A stretch of DNA of 46,784 bases from Acinetobacter sp. UBA3106 (GTDB taxonomy: Bacteria > Pseudomonadota > Gammaproteobacteria > Pseudomonadales > Moraxellaceae). Positions 25,467 to 34,674 of this stretch are shown here, piece by piece (positions within the stretch are counted from its first letter, which is position 1; each line of letters begins with the position of its first letter). The translations under genes were made by a program, and so were the position numbers. Below the pieces are notes generated by a model. The model was not told where the DNA came from, searched no databases, and worked only from the letters and a program-made list of their open reading frames with translations. Location of the stretch: contig DFAM01000014.1 of NCBI GenBank assembly GCA_002365595.1, forward strand, positions 1-46,784, in the 5' to 3' direction.

Positions 25467-26537
25467 ATGAGACAAACGATTTTAGCTGTATTGTCTTTAT
25501 CTGCGATGGCTGCACTCTTGACTGGGTGTGGCGGTGATATGGTACTTCTAAACTCAAAAGGTCCAGTTGCTGAAGGTCAAAGTAGCCTGATGATGACTGC
25601 GATTTATTTAATGCTTTTGGTGGTTATTCCATCAGCAATTATGGCATTGTGGTTTGGATGGAAATATCGCGCATCGAATAAAGATGCAGACTATAAACCA
25701 ACATGGGCACACTCAACTGCAATTGAGATTGTAGTATGGGGTATCCCTGTCATTATTATTGGTATTTTAGCTTGGTTAACTTGGTGGGGTTCCCACAAGT
25801 ATGACCCATACCGTCCAATCGAGTCAGATAAAGCACCTTTAACTGTTCAGGTTATTGCTGAACAATTCAAATGGATCTTCATCTACCCAGAACAAAACAT
25901 TGCGACTGTTAACGAGCTCCGCTTCCCAGAAAAAACTCCGGTTAGCCTTCGTTTAACTTCTAACTTCACAATGAACTCGTTCTTTATTCCTGCATTGTCT
26001 GGTCAGATTTATGCAATGGCAGGTATGCAGACTCACTTGAACTTCTTGGCAGATGAAACTAGCCCAGCCGAAGGCTATCGCGGTTTCTCTTCTAACTATT
26101 CAGGTTATGGCTTCTCGCAAATGCATTTCCGTGCTCACTCTGTGACTGACGCTCAGTTCGCTCAATGGGTAGCTGCTGTTAAAGCAGGTAATGGTACTTC
26201 AGTAAATCCTCAAGCAGTTCAAAAAACTGTTTTGGATCAAGCTGAATTTGCAACCTTACGTGACGGAAACCGTTCTAAGCACCAAATCGAAGCAATGGTT
26301 GTGAATGCACAAACTCCTGAAGAGAAGGCTGCAGCTGAAGCGTTGAAGCCTTATCCAACTAAGCCACATCCAGTGACTTATTATTCTTCAGTAGAGCCTA
26401 AATTGTTCGAATCAGTGATTAACAGATACATGAGTAATTACCACGGTGCTGATCATTCAGCAGCTGCTGGTCACGAAGCTGCCGCTTCTGAAGCTCATGT
26501 AAATGTTGAACATGCGACTGCTTCTGTAGAGGAATAA
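25467..26537 (+). CDS. cyoA: cytochrome bo3-type ubiquinol oxidase subunit II
   Basis: Subunit II of the terminal quinol oxidase in the inner membrane. The 356-residue precursor is a lipoprotein: the lipobox LLTGC puts the modified cysteine at residue 21. Two membrane helices follow (about 40-65 and 85-110), then the cupredoxin domain, which lacks CuA ligands as expected for a quinol oxidase. The C-terminal tail is unusually rich in Ala, His and Glu (GADHSAAAGHEAAASEAH). The ATG at 25467 follows GAGG at the right distance; an earlier frame start at 25401 would spoil the signal peptide. Confidence 0.97.
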   Translation: MRQTILAVLSLSAMAALLTGCGGDMVLLNSKGPVAEGQSSLMMTAIYLMLLVVIPSAIMALWFGWKYRASNKDADYKPTWAHSTAIEIVVWGIPVIIIGILAWLTWWGSHKYDPYRPIESDKAPLTVQVIAEQFKWIFIYPEQNIATVNELRFPEKTPVSLRLTSNFTMNSFFIPALSGQIYAMAGMQTHLNFLADETSPAEGYRGFSSNYSGYGFSQMHFRAHSVTDAQFAQWVAAVKAGNGTSVNPQAVQKTVLDQAEFATLRDGNRSKHQIEAMVVNAQTPEEKAAAEALKPYPTKPHPVTYYSSVEPKLFESVINRYMSNYHGADHSAAAGHEAAASEAHVNVEHATASVEE

Positions 26538-26540
26538 GAC

Positions 26541-28529
26541 ATGAGCTTCTTAGGTAAGTTAGGTTCTGATGCAATTCCACACGATCCAATCGTGCTGGTT
26601 ACAGTTGCTATGATGATCCTAGGTGGCCTTGCAGTTGTTGCGGGTATCACCTACTTTAAAAAATGGAACTACTTGTGGACTGAATGGTTCACCTCTGTAG
26701 ACCATAAAAAAATTGGTATCATGTATATCTTTGTATCCATTGTCATGCTTGTGCGTGGCTTTGCCGATGCAATCATGATGCGTCTTCAGCAATTCCTTGC
26801 AAAAGGTGGCGGTGAAGGTTATTTACACCCAGAACATTACGATCAGATCTTTACTGCGCATGGCGTAATTATGATCTTCTTCGTGGCAATGGGTCTTGTT
26901 GTTGGTCTAATGAACATCTCTGTACCGCTTCAAATCGGTGCACGTGACGTTGCATTCCCATTATTAAACTCGCTTAGCTTCTGGTTATTCGCCGGTGCTG
27001 CAGGCTTAATGATGGCTTCACTTGCTCTAGGTGAGTTCGCTGCGACTGGTTGGATGGCTTATCCTCCTCTTTCAGGTATCGAATACTCTCCAGGCGTAGG
27101 TGTGGACTACTACATTTGGGCACTGCAGATTTCAGGTCTGGGTACACTTTTAACTGGTGTTAACTTCTTCGTTACCATCATTAAAATGCGTGCGCCTGGC
27201 ATGACACTTATGGATATGCCAATCTTTACCTGGACATCTTTATGTACAGCAGTATTGATTATCGCAGCGTTCCCTGTGTTGACTGCAACGATTGCAATGT
27301 TGTCGCTTGACCGTTACTTCGGTTTCCACTTCTTTACAAATGACTTGGGTGGTAGCCCAATGTTGTATGTAAACTTGATTTGGACTTGGGGTCACCCAGA
27401 AGTTTACATCTTGGTATTACCTGCATTTGGTATTTACTCAGAAGTTGTTGCGACTTTCTCTCGTAAAGCATTGTTTGGCTACAAGTCAATGGTGTATGCA
27501 ACTGTAGCAATCACAGTATTGTCATTCGTTGTATGGGTTCACCATTTCTTTACCATGGGTGCCGGTGCCAACGTTAACGCGTTCTTCGGTATCATGACCA
27601 TGGTTATTGCCATCCCTACTGGTGTGAAAATCTTCTCTTGGTTATTCACCATGTACAAGGGTCGCATTACCTTTACAACTCCTATGCTTTGGACACTTGG
27701 CTTCCTTGTGACTTTCGGTATCGGTGGTTTAACAGGCGTATTGATGGCAGTTCCACCAGCGGACTTCCTGGTACACAACTCGTTGTTCCTGATTGCTCAC
27801 TTCCATAACGTAATTATTGGTGGTGTTGTATTCGCAATGTTCGCGGGTATCATTTTCTACTGGCCAAAAATGTTTGGCTGGAAATTAAATGAAACTTGGG
27901 GTAAAGCAGCATTCTGGTTCTGGTTCTTCGGTTTCTACTTTGCATTCATGCCACTTTATATCCTTGGTTTCATGGGTATGACTCGTCGTTTGAATACGTT
28001 TGACAACCCAGAATGGGATCCTTATGTAAATATCGCAATGTTTGGTGCAGTTCTTGTTGCGCTTGGTATTGCATGTTTCATTATGCAAATCGTGGTTGGT
28101 TTCTTACAACGCGAAAAAAATATCGACATTACTGGCGATATGTGGGATGGCCGTACGCTTGAATGGTCGACTTCATCTCCTGCTCCGTTCTATAACTTTG
28201 CTTATCTTCCAAAGATCAATGGCATTGATACTTTCTGGACTGATAAAGAAAACGGTATTGCATACGCTAAACCTACTAAGTATGAAGATATTCATATGCC
28301 AACCAACCGTGCTGCAGGTTTTGTTATTGCGATGTTCATTACTGTAATGGGCTTTGCTTTAATCTGGCACATTTGGTGGTTAGTAGCGGTAACCTTCATT
28401 GCTGCAATCATCAGCTTCATCGTGTCTTCTTTCACCAAGAAAGTGGATTACTATGTTCCTGCTGCTGAAGTTGAACGCATTGAAGCTGAACGTTATGCTC
28501 AACTTGAAAAACACTTGAAGAAGGACTAA
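26541..28529 (+). CDS. cyoB: cytochrome bo3-type ubiquinol oxidase subunit I
   Basis: Catalytic haem-copper subunit that reduces oxygen and pumps protons. The 662-residue protein has the expected many membrane helices and ligands: low-spin haem histidine in FTAHGVIMIFF, the CuB site GHPEVYILVLP with the cross-linked His-Tyr pair, HHFFTMG with two more CuB histidines, and FLIAHFHN with the haem histidines. Length matches CyoB. It starts three bases after the cyoA stop. Confidence 0.98.
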   Translation: MSFLGKLGSDAIPHDPIVLVTVAMMILGGLAVVAGITYFKKWNYLWTEWFTSVDHKKIGIMYIFVSIVMLVRGFADAIMMRLQQFLAKGGGEGYLHPEHYDQIFTAHGVIMIFFVAMGLVVGLMNISVPLQIGARDVAFPLLNSLSFWLFAGAAGLMMASLALGEFAATGWMAYPPLSGIEYSPGVGVDYYIWALQISGLGTLLTGVNFFVTIIKMRAPGMTLMDMPIFTWTSLCTAVLIIAAFPVLTATIAMLSLDRYFGFHFFTNDLGGSPMLYVNLIWTWGHPEVYILVLPAFGIYSEVVATFSRKALFGYKSMVYATVAITVLSFVVWVHHFFTMGAGANVNAFFGIMTMVIAIPTGVKIFSWLFTMYKGRITFTTPMLWTLGFLVTFGIGGLTGVLMAVPPADFLVHNSLFLIAHFHNVIIGGVVFAMFAGIIFYWPKMFGWKLNETWGKAAFWFWFFGFYFAFMPLYILGFMGMTRRLNTFDNPEWDPYVNIAMFGAVLVALGIACFIMQIVVGFLQREKNIDITGDMWDGRTLEWSTSSPAPFYNFAYLPKINGIDTFWTDKENGIAYAKPTKYEDIHMPTNRAAGFVIAMFITVMGFALIWHIWWLVAVTFIAAIISFIVSSFTKKVDYYVPAAEVERIEAERYAQLEKHLKKD

Positions 28530-28533
28530 GACT

Positions 28534-29154
28534 ATGGCTGAAGTACTTCATCACGACAACCATGGACATGATGAGCATCATCATCACGATGACACTGACA
28601 TCACCGTCTTTGGTTTCTGGACTTACTTGATGAGTGACTTGATTTTATTCGGGACACTTTTCATCGCGTTCGCTGTATTAAGCAGTCATGTTCCAGTTGG
28701 TACTCCAAGTGCAAAAGAGCTTTTTGGTGAGTCTTTAGGTTTCGTTTTAACTGAAACTTTTGCTCTCTTGATCTCTTCTGTAACATTCGGTTTTGCTGTT
28801 CTTGCTGCATACAAAAAAGACGCTTCTAAAGTTATTATTTGGCTTATTGTGACTTGGCTATTCGGTGCCAGCTTCATTGGTATGGAACTTTATGAATTCA
28901 ATCATTTAGTTCATGAAGGCTATGGTCCGAGTACAAGTGCGTTCTTATCTTCGTTCTTTACGTTGGTAGGTACACACGGTATTCACGTAACTTCAGGTTT
29001 GGTGTGGATGATCGTGTTAATGATTCAAATCAAGAAAAATGGTTTGACTCTACCAAATACACGTCGTCTTGCTTGCCTAAGCTTGTTCTGGCACTTCCTT
29101 GACATCGTTTGGATCTGTGTATTCAGCGTAGTTTACTTGATGGGAGTTCTCTAA
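28534..29154 (+). CDS. cyoC: cytochrome bo3-type ubiquinol oxidase subunit III
   Basis: 206-residue membrane subunit III with about five helices. The cytoplasmic N-terminus contains a dense histidine/aspartate stretch (HHDNHGHDEHHHHDDTD), which is more than usual and may bind metal. The core motifs FGFWTYLMSDLILFG and WHFLDIVWICVF match the family. Its stop overlaps the cyoD start (TAATG at 29152-29156). Confidence 0.97.
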   Translation: MAEVLHHDNHGHDEHHHHDDTDITVFGFWTYLMSDLILFGTLFIAFAVLSSHVPVGTPSAKELFGESLGFVLTETFALLISSVTFGFAVLAAYKKDASKVIIWLIVTWLFGASFIGMELYEFNHLVHEGYGPSTSAFLSSFFTLVGTHGIHVTSGLVWMIVLMIQIKKNGLTLPNTRRLACLSLFWHFLDIVWICVFSVVYLMGVL

Positions 29155-29480
29155 TGAGTCACGATCATAACTCTGCTGGTGCAGCACACGGTAACTTCAA
29201 GCAATATACTGTTGGTTTCATTCTGTCTGTCATCCTGACCGTAATTCCATTCGGTATGGTCATGGCGGGTGGTTTTGGCCGCGGTATCTTGATTACTGTA
29301 ATTGCGATTACTGCAGTTGCTCAGATTCTTGTACAGTTAATGTATTTCCTGCACATGAACTCTTCTTCAGAGCAACGCTGGAACGTGATTGCATTTATCT
29401 ATACAGTATTAACCATTGCTATTCTTTTAGTTGGTTCTGTATGGATCATGAACTACCTTCACTACAACATGATGATCTAA
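29154..29480 (+). CDS. cyoD: cytochrome bo3-type ubiquinol oxidase subunit IV
   Basis: 108-residue small subunit with three membrane helices (about 18-40, 45-67 and 78-102) and the family pair MYFLHMNSS. The ATG at 29154 overlaps the cyoC stop codon, supporting coupling; an upstream frame start at 29109 would lie inside cyoC. Confidence 0.95.
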   Translation: MSHDHNSAGAAHGNFKQYTVGFILSVILTVIPFGMVMAGGFGRGILITVIAITAVAQILVQLMYFLHMNSSSEQRWNVIAFIYTVLTIAILLVGSVWIMNYLHYNMMI

Positions 29481-29490
29481 ACTGGTCATC

Positions 29491-30369
29491 ATGCTGAAAA
29501 AGTATCTATTCCTGACAAAACCAGGAATTCTCTTTGGTAACTTCGTTACCACTCTGGGCGGCTTTTTATTAGCCGCTCAGGGATCTGTAGATTTCCTTCT
29601 TCTTCTCATTACCCTTCTTGGTACCACCCTGGTTGTGGCATCGGGTTGTGTGGTCAATAACATCATTGACCAAGACATCGACCAAAAAATGCAACGTACG
29701 CAAAATCGTGCGATGGTTAAAAAATCAATTTCCGTTCCTGTGGCTCTGGTTTATGCCTTTGTGTTGGGATTCATTGGTTTTAGTATTTTATGGTTCTGGG
29801 TCAATGAGTACGCTTTCTTATTCGCTGTGATTGGTTTTGTTGTATATGTTGGTTTTTACAGCTTATGGACAAAACGGACAACCATTCACCAAACCATTGT
29901 CGGTAGTATTTCTGGTGCGGCTCCGCCGGTCATTGGTTATACCGCTGTTGCAAATCAGTTTGACATGGGTGCTTTACTTATTTTTATTGGTTATGCACTT
30001 TGGCAAATGCCTCACTCTTGGGGAATTGCAATTTACCGCTTTGAAGATTACAAAAATGCAGGGATTCCAATTTTACCTGTAGCACGATCAATTCACCGTA
30101 CCAAGATTGAGTCACTCATCTACGTTGTATTGTTCTGTATTACCATGAATGGATTATTTATTTATGGTTATGCAAATTGGATGTATGTGGTGGTACTGAA
30201 TCTTTTCTGTTTGTACTGGGTGTATTTGAGTATTCAAGGTTTTAAAGCTGAAAATGATCAGTTATGGGCAAAGCAATATTTTATGTTCTCTGTCAAATTG
30301 ATCACGGTCATCAGTCTCTTGTTTAGTTTCACTTCAACTGCCCCACAACTACCCATCGTATTTTTTTAA
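29491..30369 (+). CDS. cyoE: protohaem IX farnesyltransferase (haem O synthase)
   Basis: Adds a farnesyl group to haem B to make haem O for the oxidase encoded upstream. The 292-residue polytopic protein has the prenyltransferase motif NNIIDQDIDQKMQRTQNRAM near residues 55-75 and a second aspartate-type loop around YRFEDYKNAGIP. It is the last gene of the cyo operon, ten bases after cyoD, followed by a terminator. Confidence 0.97.
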   Translation: MLKKYLFLTKPGILFGNFVTTLGGFLLAAQGSVDFLLLLITLLGTTLVVASGCVVNNIIDQDIDQKMQRTQNRAMVKKSISVPVALVYAFVLGFIGFSILWFWVNEYAFLFAVIGFVVYVGFYSLWTKRTTIHQTIVGSISGAAPPVIGYTAVANQFDMGALLIFIGYALWQMPHSWGIAIYRFEDYKNAGIPILPVARSIHRTKIESLIYVVLFCITMNGLFIYGYANWMYVVVLNLFCLYWVYLSIQGFKAENDQLWAKQYFMFSVKLITVISLLFSFTSTAPQLPIVFF

Positions 30370-30397
30370 AAGATAGAGTTCTGCTCTATCTTTTTTT
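30370..30397 (+). terminator. Rho-independent terminator of the cyo operon
   Basis: AGATAGAG and CTCTATCT pair over TTCTG and are followed by seven T in all. Confidence 0.93.
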
Positions 30398-30467
30398 ATG
30401 CCTATACCCTTCTGTTTATAGCAACGACTTGCTACCATTGCGCCAACAACAATAAATTACTACATAT

Positions 30468-32585
30468 ATGAACTCTTCACTTAAATTATTCAACCAAGCT
30501 TTATTTTGTTCTTTTATTCCTTTTGCTCTTTTCTACCATATACCCGCCCAAGCAGGAGTAGATAATTACTGCGAGCCTTCAACAACAATTCAAACCAATG
30601 CCTATACCTCTTGTAATTCACTCCCTGCTTTAACACCCGCAAATGACAATCAAGTCAATATGTTGCTTTTGCTCAGTGATTTAGGTTTGGCAAAAACTAA
30701 TATTGAAGAAACAAAATCCACACTTTGGATGACTACTTATAGTAAAGTCCCTTTTGAAGCATCAAATATGCTAAGTGCAAGTAGTAATAAAACTCCCAAT
30801 GCTCGCAAACCACATAGTATGCCAGCATTAAGTTACAACGAGCATTGTAATAGCCTAGAACATGGTTCAGCAGCATTCATTCAACAAGTCAAAACGGACA
30901 ATAAGCTTTTAACCGTAGAAAAAGATAGTTTAATTCGCGAAAGAAAAAAAATTGATGAATGCGCTAATAAATTGGCACTAATTCAAATCAATCCCAACTG
31001 GTCATCTGCTGCTCGCCAATATGCTTCTTATTTAAATGCATCGATTTCTTTTTACAAAACTAACTTTTCTACAGCAACCAAGATTTACACCGTACTCACC
31101 CAAGTGGATTCAGCATGGCTTAAAGAAACCTCACAATATATGTTGATTCGCAGTTCTCTGAATGAGGTATATCAAAGTGGTGTCGGTGAATATGGTGATT
31201 TAGACCATGACAAAATCAATCAAAAACTACTTACTAATTTTTTCAACAATATCACCCAGTATTTTAAGCTCTATCCTCACGGTCAATATGCCGCAAGTGC
31301 ACGTGGTTATTTACGTCGTGGTTTTTGGCTGAGTGGAAAACATGATTTATTAGTCAATGAATATGTTTGGCAACTGAATAATCCGAAATCTAGTGTTTAT
31401 AACTTAGAACTTCCTAACCTAGCTTATGAAATGGATCGCCATGTATTTCAGTCCAATCATTTCAATATCAGAAATTTAAAAGATCCCTTTTTCCTCAGCA
31501 TTTATGACTTGATGCATATGCGGAAGAAACAATCGGATGATGAAGTGGTTATTTCATGGAATCAACTCAACGCACAAAAAAATTACTTTAAAGATCAGCC
31601 TGAACTTTTCCAGTATTTACAAGCCAATCATTTGTACTATGTACAAAATAAAGCGCAAGAAGCGTTGAAATATCTACCTCAGAATATGCCCAGCAGTATT
31701 GGCAGCTATCTACAATTAAGTCAGCTGGTTTTAAAAGGTCGTATTTTAGAAAGTCATAGCTCAATAACAGCTGCTCAGCAATATTGGGAAAATTTACTCT
31801 CCATAAGTAAAACAGCTGAACAACGTGGTGTATTCGAATTGATGTTGTACCCTTACTATGCCAAACAACAAAATTTAAGCCAATTTATTGGCCAAAATAC
31901 AAAAATTAAGCAAGCATATTTACAGAAGCAATATTTAATGGATGCCGCAAATGAAACAAGTTTGATGCAGATCATCAAGAGTTCAAGTGCGACACAAGAT
32001 CAAAAAAATGTAGCACTCTATACAGTACTAAATAAGTCACTCGCTTTTCAAAATTTCGAGTTATTCAATCAAGCCTATGCTGTATTGCCTAGTAACGCTG
32101 CACAATATCACTCAGGGGAAAATGCACTTGAAAAGTTCAGCAACCAACCCGCCTTCGCAAATTTCATTTGGAAAGGTACGAATATTAGTAATTCAATCAA
32201 ATGTCCTGACTTGTTCAGCCTAACCAAGCAACTACAAGGTAATCCTAAAGATCTCACAGTAAAACTTTGCTTGGGTGAATATACGCGCAGCCCGCAAGCC
32301 TATGAGGTTGTCGACTTAAGCTATACTCATGACAATTCCCTACAAAATTTTAAAGGGTCTTATTTTGCGCGTGGAAATACCTATAAAGAGATCATTAAGA
32401 TGAACCAAAAGTCTGAACTGACTGCATATGCACTATTTCGTGCAATTCAATGTTATGCACCTAGCGGCATAAATGAATGTCAGAATCAAGATGTTACAAA
32501 ATCTGTTCGTAAACAATGGTATGACCAAATTAAACGTGATTATCCCGAGACAAGTTGGGCTAAATCTTTGAAATATTATTGGTAA
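30468..32585 (+). CDS. large exported protein, TPR-like, function unknown
   Basis: 705-residue protein with a signal peptide (LFCSFIPFALFYHIPAQA, cleavage near residue 29). I do not recognise a specific family. Most of it looks like stacked alpha-helical hairpins of the TPR/outer-membrane assembly type (AARQYASYLNASISFYKTNF, AASARGYLRRGFWLSGKHD). Cysteines are few, mostly in the N-terminal 160 residues and at the C-terminus, which would suit disulfides in the periplasm. Ribosome site is weak. The next gene begins six bases downstream and encodes a lipoprotein of the DUF3142 type; the two are very probably one operon and one envelope function. Confidence 0.82.
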   Translation: MNSSLKLFNQALFCSFIPFALFYHIPAQAGVDNYCEPSTTIQTNAYTSCNSLPALTPANDNQVNMLLLLSDLGLAKTNIEETKSTLWMTTYSKVPFEASNMLSASSNKTPNARKPHSMPALSYNEHCNSLEHGSAAFIQQVKTDNKLLTVEKDSLIRERKKIDECANKLALIQINPNWSSAARQYASYLNASISFYKTNFSTATKIYTVLTQVDSAWLKETSQYMLIRSSLNEVYQSGVGEYGDLDHDKINQKLLTNFFNNITQYFKLYPHGQYAASARGYLRRGFWLSGKHDLLVNEYVWQLNNPKSSVYNLELPNLAYEMDRHVFQSNHFNIRNLKDPFFLSIYDLMHMRKKQSDDEVVISWNQLNAQKNYFKDQPELFQYLQANHLYYVQNKAQEALKYLPQNMPSSIGSYLQLSQLVLKGRILESHSSITAAQQYWENLLSISKTAEQRGVFELMLYPYYAKQQNLSQFIGQNTKIKQAYLQKQYLMDAANETSLMQIIKSSSATQDQKNVALYTVLNKSLAFQNFELFNQAYAVLPSNAAQYHSGENALEKFSNQPAFANFIWKGTNISNSIKCPDLFSLTKQLQGNPKDLTVKLCLGEYTRSPQAYEVVDLSYTHDNSLQNFKGSYFARGNTYKEIIKMNQKSELTAYALFRAIQCYAPSGINECQNQDVTKSVRKQWYDQIKRDYPETSWAKSLKYYW

Positions 32586-32591
32586 CCCCTT

Positions 32592-33392
32592 ATGCCACAT
32601 TGTGCAGGCAAATGGTTGCTTAAAAACTGCTTTTTATTTTTATGCATGATGATATTGCTGAGTGCATGTACGCCCAAACCATCTGCCTCCAAAGAGATAG
32701 ATCTAAACTCGAAGGCTAAATCCAACATTCAAATTGTAGATGCTGCTCATTATTCTAATTTCTGGATTTGGGGCAATATCTCCAGCGCCTCATATTTACA
32801 GCAAGCAAAAGAACTCTATATTTTACAAGGTGAAATCAATTGGAATCGATCAAGACAGCGATCCCAATTTATACCTCAAGGTATTCATATTTTAAAAAAG
32901 CCTGCTCAAACTATTTGGTTAGTCGTGCGTAGCCATCATTTGAATTGGACACCTGAAAATATTCAACAGGTGATACAACGGCTAAATCAGTGGAAAAATG
33001 CTGGAAATATGGTGCAAGGTATACAAATTGATTTTGATGCCAGAACCAAAAATATTCATCAATATGCTGTATTTCTTGCAAAATTTAGACAGCATTTACC
33101 CAGCGAATACCGCTTAAGTATTACCGGTTTATTGGATTGGACTAATGTTCAAAATCAAAGCACCCTTGCCTTATTCAGGCAAAGTATTGACGAAATTGCC
33201 ATCCAAACCTATCAAGACTCAAGCACAATTCCAAACTATGCGACTTATTTAGCCAAAGTATCTCAGCTTGAATTGCCCTATAAAATTGGTTTAGTGCAGC
33301 ACGGATACTGGCAAGCACCTCGCCATTTATCCACAGATCCTAATTTCAAAGGTTATATTGTCTTTTTACTCCGTAAGCCCAGATCTACCTAA
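32592..33392 (+). CDS. DUF3142-like lipoprotein
   Basis: 266-residue predicted lipoprotein with a lipobox MMILLSACTPK (cysteine near residue 26). The mature part resembles DUF3142 proteins, which look like TIM-barrel glycoside-hydrolase relatives: FWIWGNIS, VQGIQIDFDARTKN (acidic strand end), YRLSITGLLDW, DEIAIQTYQD and YKIGLVQHG. The acidic residues in QIDFDA and DEIAIQTYQD lie at barrel strand ends where catalytic carboxylates usually sit. Activity has not been inferred further. It follows the large exported protein by six bases. Confidence 0.78.
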   Translation: MPHCAGKWLLKNCFLFLCMMILLSACTPKPSASKEIDLNSKAKSNIQIVDAAHYSNFWIWGNISSASYLQQAKELYILQGEINWNRSRQRSQFIPQGIHILKKPAQTIWLVVRSHHLNWTPENIQQVIQRLNQWKNAGNMVQGIQIDFDARTKNIHQYAVFLAKFRQHLPSEYRLSITGLLDWTNVQNQSTLALFRQSIDEIAIQTYQDSSTIPNYATYLAKVSQLELPYKIGLVQHGYWQAPRHLSTDPNFKGYIVFLLRKPRST

Positions 33393-33427
33393 TCCTGAAT
33401 TTATTTAGGGCTTTTTAATTGAATACC

Positions 33428-33456
33428 TTGTATTTCAATCTTAAACGCTCTAAAAT
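33428..33456 (+). promoter_or_regulatory. promoter of rpsF operon
   Basis: TTGTAT (33428-33433), a 17-base spacer and TAAAAT (33451-33456) give a good housekeeping promoter 94 bases before rpsF. Confidence 0.7.
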
Positions 33457-33478
33457 TCACGCTTCGCAATTTATGCGA

Positions 33479-33543
33479 CACAACTTTAGTTGTGACTCCT
33501 TGCCTCTGCTTGTATTAGAAGAGGCTGTATAAACCGTAAGGAG
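33479..33543 (+). promoter_or_regulatory. rpsF leader resembling the S6:S18-binding autoregulatory RNA
   Basis: CACAAC/GTTGTG (33479-33494) forms a small first hairpin. Then CTCCTT (33496-33501) can pair with AAGGAG (33538-33543), which is the rpsF ribosome-binding site, and GCCTCT (33502-33507) with AGAGGC (33520-33525). Between the two 3' arms is a 12-base bulge TGTATAAACCGT containing CCG. A closing stem on the ribosome site, an inner stem and a CCG bulge on the 3' side are the features of the known leader bound by ribosomal proteins S6 and S18. Repression of its own operon by S6:S18 is inferred. Confidence 0.78.
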
Positions 33544-33549
33544 CTGACA

Positions 33550-33936
33550 ATGCGTCACTACGAAATCGTACTTTTGGTACATCCAGACCAAAGCGATCAA
33601 GTTGTGGGTATGGTAGAACGTTACCTAACTCACATCAAAGAAGCTGAAGGTCAAATTCACCGTTTAGAAGATTGGGGCCGTCGTCAATTGGCTTACCCAA
33701 TTAACAAAATTCATAAAGCTCACTACATTTTAATGAATGTTGAATGTGGTCAAACTACGCTTAATGAATTAGAAGAATTGTTCCGTTATAACGATGCAAT
33801 CCTTCGTAATGTTATTATTCGTCGTGAAAACGCAATCACTGAAGAATCATTGCTTGCTAAAAGTGCTGAAGAAAAGCGTGCGCGTAAAGCACAACGTGAA
33901 GAAGCACAACAATCTCAAGACTCTGCTGAAGCATAA
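33550..33936 (+). CDS. rpsF: 30S ribosomal protein S6
   Basis: 128-residue ribosomal protein that pairs with S18 in the platform of the small subunit. It starts MRHYEIVLLVHPDQSDQV and has LEDWGRRQLAYPINK as in the family, with a charged C-terminal tail. AAGGAG sits six bases before the ATG. First gene of rpsF-rpsR-rplI. Confidence 0.99.
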   Translation: MRHYEIVLLVHPDQSDQVVGMVERYLTHIKEAEGQIHRLEDWGRRQLAYPINKIHKAHYILMNVECGQTTLNELEELFRYNDAILRNVIIRRENAITEESLLAKSAEEKRARKAQREEAQQSQDSAEA

Positions 33937-33947
33937 GGAGAACATTA

Positions 33948-34175
33948 ATGGCACGTTTTTACCGTCGTCGCAAGTTCTGCCGCTTTACAGCTGAGAAAGT
34001 TGCGTACATCGACTACAAAGATATCGATACTTTAAAACAGTACATCACTGAAAACGGCAAGATTGTTCCTAGCCGTATTACAGGTACTAAAGCTCGTTAC
34101 CAACGTCAATTAGCGCTTGCTATCAAACAAGCTCGCTACTTAGCGTTGATCCCTTACACTGACAATCATAAGTGA
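33948..34175 (+). CDS. rpsR: 30S ribosomal protein S18
   Basis: 75-residue basic protein, RRRKFCRFTAEKVAYIDYKD near the start and SRITGTKARYQRQLALAIKQ in the middle, as in all S18. It starts eleven bases after rpsF with AAGGAG upstream. Confidence 0.99.
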   Translation: MARFYRRRKFCRFTAEKVAYIDYKDIDTLKQYITENGKIVPSRITGTKARYQRQLALAIKQARYLALIPYTDNHK

Positions 34176-34184
34176 GGTTGAGCT

Positions 34185-34631
34185 GTGGATATTATCTTAT
34201 TACAACGCATTAAAAACCTTGGTAAATTAGGCGATAAAGTATCAGTTAAAGCTGGTTACGGCCGTAACTTCCTTATCCCTCAAGGTAAAGCAGTGGCAGC
34301 GACTGAAGCTAACACTGCTGCTTTTGAAGCTCGTCGTGCTGAACTTGAGAAAGCTGAAGCTGACGTTTTAGCTGCTGCTCAAGCACGTGCTGACCAATTG
34401 AACGAAGTTAACATCGTAATCACTGCTAAAGCTGGTGACGAAGGTAAACTATTCGGTTCTATCGGTACTCGTGACATCGCTGACGCTTTAACTAATGCTG
34501 GTCTAGAAGTTGACCGTGCAGAAGTTCGTTTACCAAACGGTGCGCTTCGTCACACTGGTGAATTCAACATCGCAATCCAATTGCATCATGATGTTGTTGC
34601 TGAAGTTCTCGTTACTATCGTATCTGAGTAA
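34185..34631 (+). CDS. rplI: 50S ribosomal protein L9
   Basis: 148-residue L9. The N-terminal motif LGKLGDKVSVKAGYGRNFLI is diagnostic; a long helix follows and then the C-terminal domain ending EVLVTIVSE. The start is GTG at 34185 following TGAGG. Last gene of the operon, followed by a strong terminator. Confidence 0.99.
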   Translation: MDIILLQRIKNLGKLGDKVSVKAGYGRNFLIPQGKAVAATEANTAAFEARRAELEKAEADVLAAAQARADQLNEVNIVITAKAGDEGKLFGSIGTRDIADALTNAGLEVDRAEVRLPNGALRHTGEFNIAIQLHHDVVAEVLVTIVSE

Positions 34632-34643
34632 TTTCTTGCAAGA

Positions 34644-34674
34644 AAAAGAGCATGCTTTTGCATGCTCTTTTTTT
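34644..34674 (+). terminator. Rho-independent terminator of rpsF-rpsR-rplI
   Basis: AAAGAGCATGC-TTTT-GCATGCTCTTT, with more T after it. Confidence 0.95.
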
